Shown: positions 26,427 to 35,888, counted from the stretch's first letter. The stretch: DNA of 64,000 nt from Sulfolobales archaeon (GCA_025059075.1 JANXDZ010000003.1:62001-126000), one strand, 5' to 3'. Notes: generated from the sequence alone by a model not told the origin. Program-made: numbers and translations.

Positions 26427-27191
26427 TCATATAACTACAGTCATGTAGTCTTTAGCTACTAGAGTGTTCTTAAAGAATCTATAGGCGTCTATGAATAGAG
26501 GGTACTCATCACTATACCTAGCGCTTATGTGAGTTAGTATTAAGAGCTTTGGATTACATAAGCTAGCTACATATCCTGCATCTCCAGACGTTGAATGCAT
26601 TTGAGAGTGGGCTTCACTAGACATATTGCTTAGAAACGTAGATTCGTGAATTAATACATCGGCTTCACTGCATGCCTCTACAGTACTTCTACATGGCAAT
26701 GTATCTCCAGTGTAGACAACTCTCCCCCCATTCCTTAACTCAACTATATAGCCATAGGATTGAGGCGCGTTATGCAGGACGGGGTATGGCTTAACCACTA
26801 TATTGCCGTCGCTAAACGCCGTAATCCAAGGATCGATGTAAGTAAGATTTATAGTGAAGCCAAGCTTACTTCTCCAGCCTACGATCACTGAGTCAAGCAT
26901 TTTCTCTAAACCCCATGGAGTTACAATAGTTAATGGAGAGCTCTTCCTCATCATATTCATTGAGTGAAGTAAGCCAAATATGCCGTAGAAGTGATCTCCA
27001 TGTAGGTGAGTTATAAATACAGCCTTCACCTTAACTACTCCTAAGCCAGCTTTAAAGAGCTTCTCCTGGCATCCTTCACCTACGTCAAGTAGGTAGATGT
27101 CTCCATTTAATCTAAGGGCTATGCATGGAAGACCTCTACTTGTCACAGGCACAGCTGTACCTGTACCTAGGAATACTAGCCTAGCGTTCAA
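26427..27191 (-). CDS. rnz: Ribonuclease Z (tRNA 3' processing)
   Basis: A 254-residue metallo-beta-lactamase-fold RNase Z that cuts the 3' trailer from tRNA precursors. Metal motifs are THLHGDHFYG, HNAPQSYGY, YTGDT, HESTF and LTHISARY. It is some 40-50 residues shorter than many RNase Z proteins; the flexible arm appears reduced while all metal ligands are kept. Its start ATG overlaps the stop of the tRNA methyltransferase gene (ATGA). It fits the tRNA-maturation theme, since archaeal tRNAs without encoded CCA need RNase Z before CCA addition. Confidence 0.92.
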   Translation of the reverse strand: MNARLVFLGTGTAVPVTSRGLPCIALRLNGDIYLLDVGEGCQEKLFKAGLGVVKVKAVFITHLHGDHFYGIFGLLHSMNMMRKSSPLTIVTPWGLEKMLDSVIVGWRSKLGFTINLTYIDPWITAFSDGNIVVKPYPVLHNAPQSYGYIVELRNGGRVVYTGDTLPCRSTVEACSEADVLIHESTFLSNMSSEAHSQMHSTSGDAGYVASLCNPKLLILTHISARYSDEYPLFIDAYRFFKNTLVAKDYMTVVI

Positions 27192-28186
27192 TGTTTTTCA
27201 ACCACGTAGATCAACCTAGTCAATGCCCCGTGGACGTAGAGGTAGCGCCTTGATATTTTTCTAAACCCCATTTCATTAATTAAGCTCTCAACTCTCTCTG
27301 ATAGCCAGTGTGGAGCCATGAAGACAGCTCTTCCACCACTCACTAATACTCTACTTAACTCAGCAAGGAACTTAGAGTACAGCTCTTCTACTTTCTCCCT
27401 ATGCGTACTAGCAGCCCTTCCATAAGGCGGATCTGTGGCTACGCCATTAATTGTTGAACTAGTCAACGGCAGTGATCTAGCGTCTCCAGCTATCTGTACC
27501 ACGTGGCTTAAGTTAAGGTACTTTAAGTTTCTATAGGAGCCGCTGGCTATAGTCCAATCTAAGTCTACGCATATGGTTCTAAACCCAATTAATGCAGCTT
27601 CAATAGCTATACTCCCAGTTCCACAGAAGGGGTCTAATATAGTTCCACTGCGAATAGCTGTTAAGTTAACGAGTGTTCTTGATAAGTACACCGGTAGAGC
27701 AATGCTTCTAAAGAAGGGTCTTTTACTAGGTTCTCTATATTTAAATTCCTTAGTGTTCAACTTAGCTAAAGTCAACCCCAGGACTCCAATGCCCTCAGTA
27801 CACACTATCTTAGCTCTTTCTCCACCTATTTGAAGTCCGCTTATTCCACTAAGATAGTTCTCAAGGATATCCACGCCGCAGTTTGACGCACTCCTTATTG
27901 AAGTCTTACTTACCTTACGTCCAGCTAGAGTAACAACATCAAGATCCTCTAATACGTGAACGTCACTGCCATCGCTTAAAGCAAGTACAAGCCCTGCTTC
28001 CTTTATTAAACCAGCTCTTGCAGTAATGCTTTGTAAAATACTCATGGATACATCTCTTGACTCAACTAACGCTAATTGCGTATAGTGATATAGATTGTAG
28101 TTAGCTACATTAAATGCCTTAAGTAGCGACATCAATTCATCTAGGGCTAGAGCTTCACATCTACCTGATAGAATGAAGTAGTACAT
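27188..28186 (-). CDS. tRNA (guanine-10-N2) methyltransferase, THUMP type
   Basis: A 332-residue THUMP-domain RNA methyltransferase of the Trm-G10/Trm11 family, which methylates N2 of G10 in tRNA. The N-terminal THUMP region begins MYYFILSGRCEALALDEL. The AdoMet-binding motif is LDPFCGTGSIAIEAAL, and the N-methyltransferase motif IV is TDPPYGRAAS. I chose ATG 28186, two bases after the prs stop, because the family begins with YYFxLSG; an open frame runs back to 28240 inside prs. It overlaps RNase Z by four bases. Confidence 0.9.
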   Translation of the reverse strand: MYYFILSGRCEALALDELMSLLKAFNVANYNLYHYTQLALVESRDVSMSILQSITARAGLIKEAGLVLALSDGSDVHVLEDLDVVTLAGRKVSKTSIRSASNCGVDILENYLSGISGLQIGGERAKIVCTEGIGVLGLTLAKLNTKEFKYREPSKRPFFRSIALPVYLSRTLVNLTAIRSGTILDPFCGTGSIAIEAALIGFRTICVDLDWTIASGSYRNLKYLNLSHVVQIAGDARSLPLTSSTINGVATDPPYGRAASTHREKVEELYSKFLAELSRVLVSGGRAVFMAPHWLSERVESLINEMGFRKISRRYLYVHGALTRLIYVVEKH

Positions 28187-28187
28187 C

Positions 28188-29105
28188 CTAGCTTTCTGTA
28201 AGTTCTCTAATTGCTTCAACGAGCCTCTCACTGATATCAATTACTTCAACAGCCTCATCCTTAATTACTGGAACAGTGTTCGTAGTTATAATTTTTTTAA
28301 CACCTGCATTAATTATCCTATCTCTAGCCCCACCTACAAACAATGAGTGTGTAGCTACTACAACAATGCTTAATGCACCGCGGCTAAGGCAGACTTTAGT
28401 TGATTCAGCTATTGTGCCTCCAGTACTAATTACATCGTCAACAATTACTATATTCCTTCCACTTAAATTCACTTCCCTCGGCTCATAAGTCACTTCCCCA
28501 CTTGCCTTATCCCTCGTCTTGACTAAGTAATCGAAGTCTAAGCCATGCTTCTTGGCTGCAAAGGAAGCTCTCTCCAGAGCTCCAATGTCTGGAGCTAGTA
28601 TTATTGGATTATCTACATACTTAAGGCTTTCTCGCACTAATATATCTGAAACCATTACGTTAGTGAATGTGCCTGGGAATTCCCTGAGGGACTTTGGGTT
28701 ATGTATGTCGGCTGTTATTAAGTGAGATGCTCCACTTAAGTAAAGGCCCTTCAGTATTACTTCAATGCTTATGGGTTCTCCACTTAGGAACACTTTATCC
28801 TGCCTACTGAAGGCTATGTATGGAATTAACGCAATCACTTCACTAGCTCCATGCCTCTTAGAAGCATCTATTAACAACATTGTCTCTAGAAATGATGAAG
28901 CTTGATTTGGATACATAGATGAAACTATTAAAGCTCTATGCGGTTTATTTAAGTAAATGTGTTCAAGCCTAACGTAGATCTCTCCATCTGGAAAGATCTT
29001 TCTATGCACATTGCTTAATGCAGCACCACTTAGTAATGCAATGCTCTTAGATAGAGAGGCTGCATTAGGGCCTGGGATAACTACTAGTTCATTCAAGGTT
29101 CTCAC
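28188..29105 (-). CDS. prs: Ribose-phosphate pyrophosphokinase
   Basis: A 305-residue PRPP synthetase making PRPP from ribose 5-phosphate and ATP for purine, pyrimidine, histidine and tryptophan synthesis. Visible motifs: FPDGEIYVRLE, IPYIAFSRQDKVF, ITADIHNPKS (the divalent-metal histidine) and the PRPP loop VIVDDVISTGGT. Length matches archaeal forms. It leads the prs-TrmG10-RNase Z operon and is divergent from the AmrS gene 67 bases away. It would feed the pyrE, guaA and phosphoribosyltransferase reactions encoded further right. Confidence 0.95.
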   Translation of the reverse strand: MRTLNELVVIPGPNAASLSKSIALLSGAALSNVHRKIFPDGEIYVRLEHIYLNKPHRALIVSSMYPNQASSFLETMLLIDASKRHGASEVIALIPYIAFSRQDKVFLSGEPISIEVILKGLYLSGASHLITADIHNPKSLREFPGTFTNVMVSDILVRESLKYVDNPIILAPDIGALERASFAAKKHGLDFDYLVKTRDKASGEVTYEPREVNLSGRNIVIVDDVISTGGTIAESTKVCLSRGALSIVVVATHSLFVGGARDRIINAGVKKIITTNTVPVIKDEAVEVIDISERLVEAIRELTES

Positions 29106-29171
29106 AGAACACCATATAATTTTTCAAGTAGTATAAAAAGGATTAATTTCTAAGTAAGTGTAGTAATTAAG

Positions 29172-30275
29172 GTGGTTTCACTGACCCTAAAGATTAAGCC
29201 AGAGGAAGTAGTTTCTCGCCCAGGTGTAGCGCTAGCTAGACTATGGGATAAGCTGGATGGAGGCAGAGTCAAGTGCAACTTATGTCATAAGAGGTGTATA
29301 ATAGTTAGTGAAGCATATGGAGCTTGTGGAGTAAGGTATAACTATAGGGGAGAGCTCTATAGCTTAGTTTATGGATTACTTACAGCTGGAAACACTGATC
29401 CAATAGAGAAAAAGCCTCTAATGCACTTCGAGCCCGGGAGCACTGTTTACTCCATATCAACAGTTGGATGCAACTTCTACTGCATATTCTGCCAAAACTG
29501 GGTTTTAAGTCAGAGTAGGAGGAGTGAAATATTTGGAGAACTATTTACTCCTGAAGAAGTTGTTAAACAAGCAGTTAGCTCTAGAAGCAATGGAATTAGC
29601 TATACATATAATGAGCCTACGATATTCTTTGAATTCATGTATGATACTGCTAAGCTAGCTAAGAAACACGGGCTATTCAACACTATGGTTACAAACGGCT
29701 ACATGACTGAAGAAGCCATTAGAGAACTAGGCTCATTAATAGATGCAGCTACAGTTGACTTTAAGGGGGGAGGCAATGTGGATTTCTATAGGAAGTTCAT
29801 TGGAGTAATAGATCCTGAGCCCATATACGCCGCTATACTTGACATGAAGAAGCGCGGCTGGTGGATTGAAATAACCAACTTAGTTGTACCTAAGTATGGA
29901 GATAGAGTTGAAGACGTGAGGAAGTTATCTAAGTGGGTGTATGAGAACTTAGGTGAAGAGACTCCTCTTCACTTACTCCGCTTCCACCCAGAGTACAAAC
30001 TCCACAATCTGCCTCCAACACCTGTTGAAACACTCGATAAGTTAGCGAAGACAGCGCTTGAGGAAGGACTTAAACACGTTTACATAGGGAACGTATGGGG
30101 ACACCCTCTTGAGAACACTTACTGCCCTAAGTGCAGTTACTTAGTGATTAAACGCCACGGCTTTTATATAACTAGCTGGAGGCTCAGCGATGACAATAGG
30201 TGCCCTAAGTGCAATTACAAATTGAACATAAGGGGCAAGTATCATGCTGTAGGCACTGGATTGAGATTCATATAG
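29172..30275 (+). CDS. amrS: AmmeMemoRadiSam system radical SAM enzyme
   Basis: A 367-residue radical SAM protein of the AmrS family, related to pyruvate formate-lyase activases. The cluster motif is Cys100-x3-Cys104-x2-Cys107 (GCNFYCIFCQNW). Extra cysteines CNLCHKRC and ACGVR precede it, and C-terminal CPKC pairs (CPKCSYL, CPKCNYK) suggest a zinc ribbon. The partner proteins AMMECR1 and Memo are not encoded in the window. The reaction is unknown. The start is GTG 29172 after AAGGTG. Confidence 0.9.
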   Translation: MVSLTLKIKPEEVVSRPGVALARLWDKLDGGRVKCNLCHKRCIIVSEAYGACGVRYNYRGELYSLVYGLLTAGNTDPIEKKPLMHFEPGSTVYSISTVGCNFYCIFCQNWVLSQSRRSEIFGELFTPEEVVKQAVSSRSNGISYTYNEPTIFFEFMYDTAKLAKKHGLFNTMVTNGYMTEEAIRELGSLIDAATVDFKGGGNVDFYRKFIGVIDPEPIYAAILDMKKRGWWIEITNLVVPKYGDRVEDVRKLSKWVYENLGEETPLHLLRFHPEYKLHNLPPTPVETLDKLAKTALEEGLKHVYIGNVWGHPLENTYCPKCSYLVIKRHGFYITSWRLSDDNRCPKCNYKLNIRGKYHAVGTGLRFI

Positions 30276-30297
30276 AGATTTATGAGAGGATCTATGA

Positions 30298-31083
30298 ATG
30301 CCCTACTTCATAGTCATACTTGGGACAGCTGGCTCAGGTAAAACTACTCTTACAGCAACTCTCAGCGATTACTTAAGCTACCTCAACCTTGATGCAGCTA
30401 TAGTAAACCTCGATCCAGCTGCTGAAAACCTTAAATACAAACCTGATGTCGATGTTAGAGATTATGTTAACGCTAGGGAAGTAATGGAGAAATACGGTCT
30501 GGGGCCTAATGGCAGCTTAATTGTTTCAGCTGACTTAATAGCTGCTAGGCTTAGTGAAATATCTGAAGAAGTGAGTTCACTGAAGGCAAACTACATAGTG
30601 ATCGATACTCCTGGGCAACTGGAGTTATTTGCGTTTAGAGAAGCGGGGCCTCTTATAATTAGGAGCTTGATCAGTGGTCAAAAGGCTGTTTCACTATTCC
30701 TCATAGATTCAATATTGGCTGAAGATCCATCATCACTGCTATCATCTCTACTTCTAGCATCATCAATAAACTTAAGGATAGGGCTTTCGCAAATCAATTT
30801 ATTGAATAAAGTTGACTTAATTGATGATAGTGAAGTTAAGAGAATTATTGAGTACATGGAGAATATCGATGGCTTCATTGAATCTCTTTGCAGTAGGAGG
30901 GAAGTAGCCATACTATGGGATAGAGTTGACTTAGAAGCCTTAATCCCAAGACTAACGGTTTATGAATTAATACCAGTGTCAGCAACTAACTGGATAGGGA
31001 TAGATGAGCTCTATGCTGCTATACAGAGAGTTATTGCTGGAGGCGAGGACTACTTAACTGAAGAGCCATCGCCAATACTTTGA
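30298..31083 (+). CDS. GPN-loop GTPase
   Basis: A 261-residue GPN-loop GTPase, the archaeal homologue of eukaryotic Npa3/GPN1-3, which help assemble RNA polymerase. The P-loop is GTAGSGKTTL, the signature GPN tripeptide is in GLGPNGSL, VIDTPGQLELF is the G3 motif and NLLNKVDLI the G4 motif (NKVD). It is 22 bases after amrS and ends 55 bases before tRNA-Thr. Confidence 0.93.
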   Translation: MPYFIVILGTAGSGKTTLTATLSDYLSYLNLDAAIVNLDPAAENLKYKPDVDVRDYVNAREVMEKYGLGPNGSLIVSADLIAARLSEISEEVSSLKANYIVIDTPGQLELFAFREAGPLIIRSLISGQKAVSLFLIDSILAEDPSSLLSSLLLASSINLRIGLSQINLLNKVDLIDDSEVKRIIEYMENIDGFIESLCSRREVAILWDRVDLEALIPRLTVYELIPVSATNWIGIDELYAAIQRVIAGGEDYLTEEPSPIL

Positions 31084-31137
31084 CAAACGTTGTCACTAAT
31101 AGAAAGCATTTTAAGGCAGGAATTCAAGAGAAAATAG

Positions 31138-31211
31138 GCCGCCGTAGCTCAGCCTGGTGGAGCGCCGCCCTGGTAAGGCGGAGGTCCCGGGTTCAAACCC
31201 CGGCGGCGGCT
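31138..31211 (+). tRNA. tRNA-Thr (anticodon GGU)
   Basis: Acceptor GCCGCCG (31138-31144) pairs with CGGCGGC (31204-31210); the discriminator is U31211, typical of archaeal tRNA-Thr. The anticodon stem CCGCC/GGCGG surrounds CUGGUAA, giving GGU. The T arm is CCGGG-TTCAAAC-CCCGG. No intron, no encoded CCA. A TATA-like CATTTTAAGG lies about 27 bases upstream (near 31108-31117). Confidence 0.96.
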
Positions 31212-31219
31212 TCATCACT

Positions 31220-32345
31220 ATGGATCTTTGAGATCCATTTATTGAAATCTAATGCCTATGAATGCCTTGAGTATATTCAAAACGATATTGTTGTAAACTG
31301 GGCATTAAGTGAGAGTAGAGCATGCATTGATCGGTTTAACGCTGTTAATAACTCTATGCTTAGTGAATTAATGGAGCTTTATACAATATCAAGTAACTTG
31401 CTGAAGCATCTTCCATGAAGATAGGAAGCCTTATACATTAAATCTCATTGAGGAAGATGAGGCTTCAACAGTAGTTGATAGCGTTAATTTAAGTGATTAT
31501 GCAGTAATTCACGATCACTACTTAGATAGAGATGGGGAAGCTCTAGCATACTTCATACTTCCAAGGGCTCTAATGTAGGTGAGTTAGCTATTGTTGACTT
31601 AAGGGATTTTTCACCGATAGATTCAATTCATGGAAGCACAGTCTTTCTAAAGGATTGAGATAAGTATTTTAATCTCTAAGGGGAGGCAGTGAGGATAAAC
31701 TTGTCTTCAGCTAAGAAATGCTTAGAAACCACTATGTATCGCTATTTCAATCTACGGATGGCTCTAAGGCCTTTTTAAAGGTTAAGCACTGTTGGGTAAA
31801 AGAAGCTCTTTACGCAGGCGCTTTAGAAGACCCATGTAAGTGAACTAAGGTTTTAGAGAATATTCTAGAGCCAAGTTCATAGATTCTCGTAGAGATGATT
31901 ATTTCGCTATAGCATGTGATGGAGATAAGTTTAGTTAGTGTAGAAGGCGCTAATGCAGTTGTTCAAGAGACTAAAGAGTATCTTCATGAGTTTATAGAGC
32001 TTAAGTACTTTACGAAACCCTATGAAATTATTGAAATACTTAGAGCCGAGTTAACCTCTAAGAAGATTATGGAGCACCTATATTTTTCAGCTGAAATAGC
32101 AGAGGACTTTGCTACACCTCAACGAAGAAAGCGTCCTCCAACAATAATTTACTGAGTTATACAACGACGGAGCGCGTCCAGCTCATGTATTGAAGTTCTA
32201 TGCTAAGATGAAGAGCTTTGGAAGCAATGTCTGCTTAAGAATTGAAGCTTCTTCAGGGCACGTGGATTCTTCACCACAAGTTCTAGCCAAGGAAATAGCG
32301 AATGCATTATCGTTTATACTCTTACACCTAAGTGTGAATAATTAA
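31220..32345 (+). pseudogene. Decayed prolyl oligopeptidase (S9A) gene
   Basis: The stretch after tRNA-Thr keeps recognisable pieces of an S9A serine peptidase in changing frames. The start is MDL-stop-DPFIE, followed by EYIQNDIVVNWALSES. A propeller fragment VIHDHYLDRDGEALAYFIL comes next. The end reads RKRPPTII and then GARPAHVLKFYAKMK, IEASSGHVDSSPQ and a TAA at 32343-32345; this matches the family's DxRVxPxHxxKF and the catalytic-His region. Many stops and frameshifts are present, the total length (1.1 kb) is well below the 1.8 kb norm, and no nucleophile motif GxSxGG is visible. An open 79-codon frame at 31916-32155 is one surviving segment. Confidence 0.6.
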
Positions 32346-32407
32346 GTAAAGTTGAAGGAAAGCGTTTAAGTTAGCGCCGCACTCTAGGTACACTCTGGTG
32401 CCTCAAC

Positions 32408-33499
32408 TTGATTAAACGATCCTGGGTTTGTAGAAGATGCGGCTTCAAAGAAGATCTCAACAGTTATTACTACAGGTGCCCTAAGTGCTATTTCCCAATA
32501 GACTTAGAGTACGACATTGAGTGGAAGCCGAGTGGTTGGGGAATCTATAGATATAAGTCAATGCTTCCTTACACGCCTTTAATTAGCTTAGGTGAAGGCT
32601 TTACTCCATTAGTTGTTAGAGAGCTTAGAGGAGTTAAAATATGGTTTAAGCTAGAGTACTTGAATCCATCGGGTAGCTTTAAGGACAGAGGCTCAGTAAT
32701 GGCTCTATCTCTAGCTAGATCGCTGAACTATGAAAGAGTTATTGAGGATTCAAGCGGTAATACAGGTGTTTCTGTAGCACTGTATGCACAAGCCCTTGGT
32801 TTAAAAGCTGAAATAATAGTTCCTGCAGCAGCGCCACTATGTAAGAAGAACTTAATTAAGTTGTTTAAAGCAGCAATTATAGAAGTTGGAGATAGAGGCA
32901 GAGCCTGTGAAGAAGCATTAAAGCGCTCTGAAGTCAGTAAAGCATTCTACGTAGCACATGCATGGAGCCCCACGTATCTAGAAGCAAATAAGACCATAGC
33001 TTATGAAGCTTTTGAACAAGGGTTCAGAGGCGATGCTATCATAACACCTATAGGTAGTGGTGGACTACTGCTGGGCCTATACAAGGGCTTTAGTGAACTA
33101 GTTGAACTAGGCTTCATTAAGGATCTGCCGACAATCATTGGAGTACAGGGAGTGTCTATAAGACCTGTTTACGAAGCAATTCACGGAGTAGTGGAGATTA
33201 AGGGTGATTCAAGCATCGCTGATGGAATAATGGTCCCCAACCCCCCTAGGCTCAATGAAATAGCTAGTGCAATTACTAAAACAGGGGGAGAAGTAGTATT
33301 AGTGAATAACAATGAAATAGTTCAAGCACTTAGGGAATTAATTAATCTCGGATTTCTAATAGAGCCAACTAGTGCTGCAGCACTAGCTGCACTAAATAAA
33401 GTTATTAATGAAGGAGTGAGAATTAGGGAAGCCTTAATTCCATTAACTGGCTCCGGTCTAAAAATGATTGATGACATAGCTAAACTGTTAAGCTTTTAA
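32408..33499 (+). CDS. thrC: Threonine synthase
   Basis: A 363-residue PLP enzyme converting O-phosphohomoserine to threonine. An N-terminal zinc ribbon (CRRCGF, CPKC) precedes the fold-II catalytic domain. The PLP lysine is Lys92 in NPSGSFKDRGS, the PLP-phosphate loop is PIGSGGLLLGL, and DSSGNTGVSVALYAQ is the substrate loop. TTG 32408 is the start. No other threonine genes are adjacent. It follows the decayed peptidase region and precedes the iron operator of feoA. Confidence 0.92.
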   Translation: MIKRSWVCRRCGFKEDLNSYYYRCPKCYFPIDLEYDIEWKPSGWGIYRYKSMLPYTPLISLGEGFTPLVVRELRGVKIWFKLEYLNPSGSFKDRGSVMALSLARSLNYERVIEDSSGNTGVSVALYAQALGLKAEIIVPAAAPLCKKNLIKLFKAAIIEVGDRGRACEEALKRSEVSKAFYVAHAWSPTYLEANKTIAYEAFEQGFRGDAIITPIGSGGLLLGLYKGFSELVELGFIKDLPTIIGVQGVSIRPVYEAIHGVVEIKGDSSIADGIMVPNPPRLNEIASAITKTGGEVVLVNNNEIVQALRELINLGFLIEPTSAAALAALNKVINEGVRIREALIPLTGSGLKMIDDIAKLLSF

Positions 33500-33526
33500 T
33501 ACAGTTAAGCAATAAACGTAAGTAAT

Positions 33527-33545
33527 GTAGGTTAGGCTAACCTAA
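33527..33545 (+). promoter_or_regulatory. DtxR/IdeR-type iron box in front of feoA
   Basis: Arms TAGGTTAG (33528-33535) and CTAACCTA (33537-33544) form a perfect 17-base palindrome around G33536. It matches the classic DtxR/IdeR consensus TTAGGTTAGSCTAACCTAA at 18 of 19 positions by eye. It ends 12 bases before the feoA start, where a bound repressor would block the promoter or initiation. This predicts Fe(II)-dependent repression of feoAB by a DtxR-family protein not encoded in this window. Confidence 0.8.
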
Positions 33546-33557
33546 CAGGGATTCACA

Positions 33558-33788
33558 GTGCTTAATCTAGCTGACGTACCAAGAGGATGTAAAGCAAAGG
33601 TAGTGACAGTAAACGCTCCAGGTATGTGGGGCATGAGGCTTCTCCAAATGGGCATTACTCCAGGAGCAGAAATTGAAGTAATTGAGAATAGTAGTACAGG
33701 CCCTATTTTAATAAGAGCTAGGGGTTCATTAATATCGATGGGCAGAGGCATAGCTAGGAGGATACTCGTTGAATTAATCAGTCATTAG
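33558..33788 (+). CDS. feoA: FeoA-domain protein, ferrous iron transport
   Basis: A 76-residue SH3-like FeoA protein (LADVPRGCKAKVVTV, GMRLLQMGITPGAEIEV, GRGIARRILVEL), the small cytosolic accessory of FeoB. It starts at GTG 33558, just after the iron box, and is followed by feoB with a ten-base gap. The proteins probably act together in Fe(II) import. Confidence 0.93.
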   Translation: MLNLADVPRGCKAKVVTVNAPGMWGMRLLQMGITPGAEIEVIENSSTGPILIRARGSLISMGRGIARRILVELISH

Positions 33789-33797
33789 GCGGTATTA

Positions 33798-35888
33798 TTG
33801 AAGGAGATAACAGTAGCTGTAGCTGGCCAGCCCAACGTTGGGAAGACAGCGTTATTCAACTTAATTGTTGGCCAAAGCGTTGAAGTAGCTAACTGGCCTG
33901 GGGTAACTGTTGAAAAACGCGAAGGCTTTAGAGAACATAAGAGTTATAGAATTAGGTTCATAGACTTACCTGGAACTTATGGGTTAACAGCTACATCTAT
34001 AGATCAAGTGATCGCTAGAAACTTCATAATTAGTGGTGAAGCTGATGTAATTCTAATTTTAGTAGACTCAACTATACCTGAAAGGACTATGTACTTGCTA
34101 CTTGAAGTACTTGAATTAACGAGTAAAGTAGTAGTTGTCTTCACTAAATCCGACATGACTCACAGCGCTGGAGTACACATAAACTACGACTTGTTAGAGA
34201 AGAAAGTAGGCGCTCCAATAGTCCCCATATCCATTAAGACTCCTGACTCTATAGGGAGCTTGCTGGATAAGATAATTGAAGTTCATGAAAGGGAGCCCTC
34301 TAAGCAATTAATTAAAGTGGATTACGGCGAGCTGGAACCATTCATAAGGAGCGTCGAGGAGGTAGTGAGGGAAAGTAGCTTAGCTAATGAATTCCCAGCT
34401 AGGTGGCTTGCTGTAAAGCTTCTTGAAGGAGATAGAGACTTGGAGTCTAGGCTCTTAAAGAGAGGGGAGATCGACTTACTTAAGAAAGTAAGATCTATTC
34501 AAGGAGAGGCTGAGGAAATACTGAAGCTAACAATGCCTGAAGCCATAGCAACGAAAAGGTTTAGTAAAGTAATTGAAGTACTTCAGGGGGCTTTAATTAT
34601 TAAGGGGATGCCTACTAGGGGTAGAGGTGAGCACTTAATAGCGCTTCTCTACAAGCCCTGGATCGGGCCTCTAATTTCAATGCTATTAGTACTGGCGTTG
34701 TTTACAATAGTCTTTACTATTAACACAGGCTTTCCATTAAATGTAGTGCTTGAATCCATTGGATTAAGGAACTTGGCTAGCTATATAGAGAATTATTCGT
34801 TATCTCACTTAGTCAGCAGATGCTTTGATTACTTAAGTCAAGTAACTTCAAGCATTTTGAGTGATAGCATTTTGAGAAGCCTTATAGTTGATGGAATTAT
34901 AAACGGTATTGGAATTGTAATGACTTTCCTACCACTCATTGCAACGATTTCCATAGTACTCGCCATGCTTGAGGACTCAGGTCTACTGCCAGTTATAGCA
35001 GCAAGTATGCACCCCTTCCTTAGGAGAATGGGGTTTTCAGGACACATGGTCTTCCCCATTGCAGTAAGCTTTGGATGCAATGTCCCTGGAGTTATTGCTA
35101 CAAGAGCTTCCCCCAACTTTGGCGAGAGAGTGAGAGCTTGGCTAACTATAGCTTTCATACCGTGTCAAGCAAGGCTTATAGTTGTATTAGCTTTTGCAAC
35201 AGCATTAAGGAGCTTAAATGGGTTAGTACTAATGGCATTTGCTTATGCAACTGCTCTCCTAGTATTTATGGCAGTTAATAAATCCCTAGTGATCATGTAT
35301 AGGAGGAGGAGACTGTATGAAGAGCCTGAACTACTTTTAGAAATACCCCCAATACATGCCCCCATACCCCGCGTCATATGGTGGATCACTTGGAATCAAA
35401 TTAAGCACTTCTTAATTAAAGCAGCTACACTAATATTTCTTGCATCACTGGCCTCGTGGATTATGCTCCACTATACTTCATCCTTAACGTATACAGATGA
35501 CTATTCGCTAAGTATAGGTATGTCTATAGCTTCAGTCATATCGCCTTTGCTTACTCCACTCGGCTTTAATGAAGACTTAGCTAAGTCTATTGGATTTGCA
35601 TTAATAGCAGGCTTCTTTGCAAAGGAGGCCGTTCTCTCAACCATAGCGATCATTGCTGATGAAGAAGTACCTGCTAAAGCACTAAATATTCTCGGAGTCA
35701 ATGATGCTCAACTAGTGTTCTTAACTATTTTTACAATGCTCTACGTCCCATGTATAGCAACATTAGTAGCAGTCTACAGTGAATCTAAGAGCTTTAAAAT
35801 AACCCTATCGTCAGTAGCATTAATGATGGTTACAGCTTACGCGATCTCGATGTTAGCATATACTGTTGCCACCGCTCTAATGCATTAA
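33798..35888 (+). CDS. feoB: Ferrous iron transporter FeoB
   Basis: A 696-residue membrane transporter for Fe(II). The N-terminal G domain has GQPNVGKTALF (10-20), DLPGTYGL, and VVFTKSD for guanine recognition. A helical GDI-like part follows, and then a membrane domain from about residue 290. It contains the two Gate motifs with conserved cysteines, FGCNVPGVIATR and YVPCIATL. The start is TTG 33798. Expression is probably iron-repressed through the operator upstream of feoA. Confidence 0.95.
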   Translation: MKEITVAVAGQPNVGKTALFNLIVGQSVEVANWPGVTVEKREGFREHKSYRIRFIDLPGTYGLTATSIDQVIARNFIISGEADVILILVDSTIPERTMYLLLEVLELTSKVVVVFTKSDMTHSAGVHINYDLLEKKVGAPIVPISIKTPDSIGSLLDKIIEVHEREPSKQLIKVDYGELEPFIRSVEEVVRESSLANEFPARWLAVKLLEGDRDLESRLLKRGEIDLLKKVRSIQGEAEEILKLTMPEAIATKRFSKVIEVLQGALIIKGMPTRGRGEHLIALLYKPWIGPLISMLLVLALFTIVFTINTGFPLNVVLESIGLRNLASYIENYSLSHLVSRCFDYLSQVTSSILSDSILRSLIVDGIINGIGIVMTFLPLIATISIVLAMLEDSGLLPVIAASMHPFLRRMGFSGHMVFPIAVSFGCNVPGVIATRASPNFGERVRAWLTIAFIPCQARLIVVLAFATALRSLNGLVLMAFAYATALLVFMAVNKSLVIMYRRRRLYEEPELLLEIPPIHAPIPRVIWWITWNQIKHFLIKAATLIFLASLASWIMLHYTSSLTYTDDYSLSIGMSIASVISPLLTPLGFNEDLAKSIGFALIAGFFAKEAVLSTIAIIADEEVPAKALNILGVNDAQLVFLTIFTMLYVPCIATLVAVYSESKSFKITLSSVALMMVTAYAISMLAYTVATALMH

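Noticed and set aside
31080-31418. A 112-codon open frame after the GPN GTPase
   Set aside because: It spans the whole tRNA-Thr gene and then one frame of the peptidase pseudogene.
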